Below are positions 63,463 to 64,000 of a DNA stretch of 64,000 nt, in pieces. The notes under the pieces are model-generated. The model saw nothing but the letters and a program-made list of their open reading frames with translations, searched no databases and was not told where the DNA came from. Location of the stretch: NCBI GenBank assembly GCA_022824405.1, contig JAJDZZ010000015.1, positions 37,501 through 101,500 on the forward strand, in the 5' to 3' direction. The position numbers and the translations under genes are program-made. Origin of the DNA: Opitutales bacterium. GTDB lineage: Bacteria; Verrucomicrobiota; Verrucomicrobiia; Opitutales; UBA2995. The stretch's first letter is position 1; each line of letters starts with the position of its first letter.

Positions 63463-64000
63463 TTACAGATCGGGGAATCGGGTCCACTTGTCTTCCCCTT
63501 TGGAGGACTTTACCACGGTTTCAATAAAGGCCATTCCATAGACGCCGTCATCGACAGTGGGGAAGTCGTATTCCCGTTCGGTTTGAATTCCGTTTACCTC
63601 ATCCCAGATGGCTGCCGCTGCCGCCAGATATACGTTGGCAAAGGCCTCGATAAAACCTTCCGGGTGGGCAAATGGGGTCCGGGAATTGCCCTGCGCCGCA
63701 TTGCCGAGGTATTCATTGCCTCGCCGGTAGATCTGGCGCGGTTTATCCGCATATTTCACTATGAGGTCGTTGGGCTCCTCCTGATGCCACTCCAAGGAGG
63801 CTTTGGTCCCATAGATACGTATATTCAGGTTGTTTTCGTCACCATTTGAAATCTGGGATGCGTAAAGAATGCCTCTGGCGCCTCCCTTGTACCGAATCAG
63901 CACGTTGCCGTCATCGTCCAGTTCCCGTCCGGGAATGAAGGTGGTCAGATCGGCGCAGAGTTCCTCGATCTCCAACCCGGTAATGTAACGTCCCAGGTTT
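63463..64000 (-). CDS. Gfo/Idh/MocA-type oxidoreductase, C-terminal part (cut by window)
   Basis: The last about 178 codons of a gene that runs off the right edge in frame. The visible sequence GRYITGLEIEELCADLTTF, RIYGTKASLEWHQEEPNDL and HPEGFIEAFANVYLA matches the substrate-binding domain of NAD(P)-linked sugar or inositol dehydrogenases of this family. The Rossmann N-terminus is outside the window. Confidence 0.85.
   Translation of the reverse strand, partial: NLGRYITGLEIEELCADLTTFIPGRELDDDGNVLIRYKGGARGILYASQISNGDENNLNIRIYGTKASLEWHQEEPNDLIVKYADKPRQIYRRGNEYLGNAAQGNSRTPFAHPEGFIEAFANVYLAAAAAIWDEVNGIQTEREYDFPTVDDGVYGMAFIETVVKSSKGEDKWTRFPDL

Overview
The window looks like a chromosomal contig from a Gram-negative heterotroph, most likely Verrucomicrobiota (Opitutia-like). 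This is inferred from a PEP-CTERM protein together with an EpsI-type exosortase partner, two formylglycine sulfatases, CRTAC1/ASPIC-UnbV proteins, a CusBA pump with heavy-metal-binding modules and a ParE-ParC pair. No marker gene such as 16S rRNA is present, so the phylum call is tentative. Base composition is moderately GC-rich, and many genes start on GTG or TTG with a weak Shine-Dalgarno site.

Layout. 0-3.9 kb: a translationally coupled trio (DinB-like, NRDE/TANGO2-like, and a three-domain alpha/beta-hydrolase / DedA-VTT / ATP-grasp fusion). 3.9-5.3 kb: a Tat-exported sulfatase. 5.3-8.5 kb: DsbD, then a two-gene Hsp20 operon with a good sigma-54 promoter candidate and a strong intrinsic terminator. 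8.7-17.4 kb: a YdbH/AsmA-like protein, gamma-glutamyltransferase, M3 oligopeptidase, a PEP-CTERM protein, a broken RHH/PIN toxin-antitoxin pair and a membrane zinc peptidase. 17.5-23.5 kb: a Cus-type metal efflux operon headed by a Cys-rich exported protein. 23.7-25.4 kb: HipBA with three operator copies at exact 28-bp periodicity.

25.4-39.9 kb reads as an accessory region. It holds a membrane protein, a second sulfatase, a metal-independent formate dehydrogenase, a cytochrome P450, an FKBP-CRTAC1-NTF2-like overlapping operon, and a subtilase lipoprotein paired with a small exported protein. Dispersed repeats, REP-like hairpins and a P-loop kinase remnant lie within it or at its right edge, next to tRNA-Phe at 40.0 kb.

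40.2-50.5 kb: a nucleoside transporter, then a seven-gene leftward envelope-polysaccharide operon (flippase, sulfotransferase, GT2, polymerase, two GT4 enzymes, EpsI), and a divergent second O-antigen-ligase-like protein. 50.7-63.2 kb is mostly housekeeping: transketolase, secreted EEP nuclease, XseA, VTT protein, the DUF1111/imelysin iron-type pair and topoisomerase IV. The right edge cuts a Gfo/Idh/MocA-type oxidoreductase.

Functional themes are surface polysaccharide sulfation and desulfation (one sulfotransferase, two sulfatases), exosortase-linked surface proteins, envelope redox and metal handling, and stress or toxin modules.
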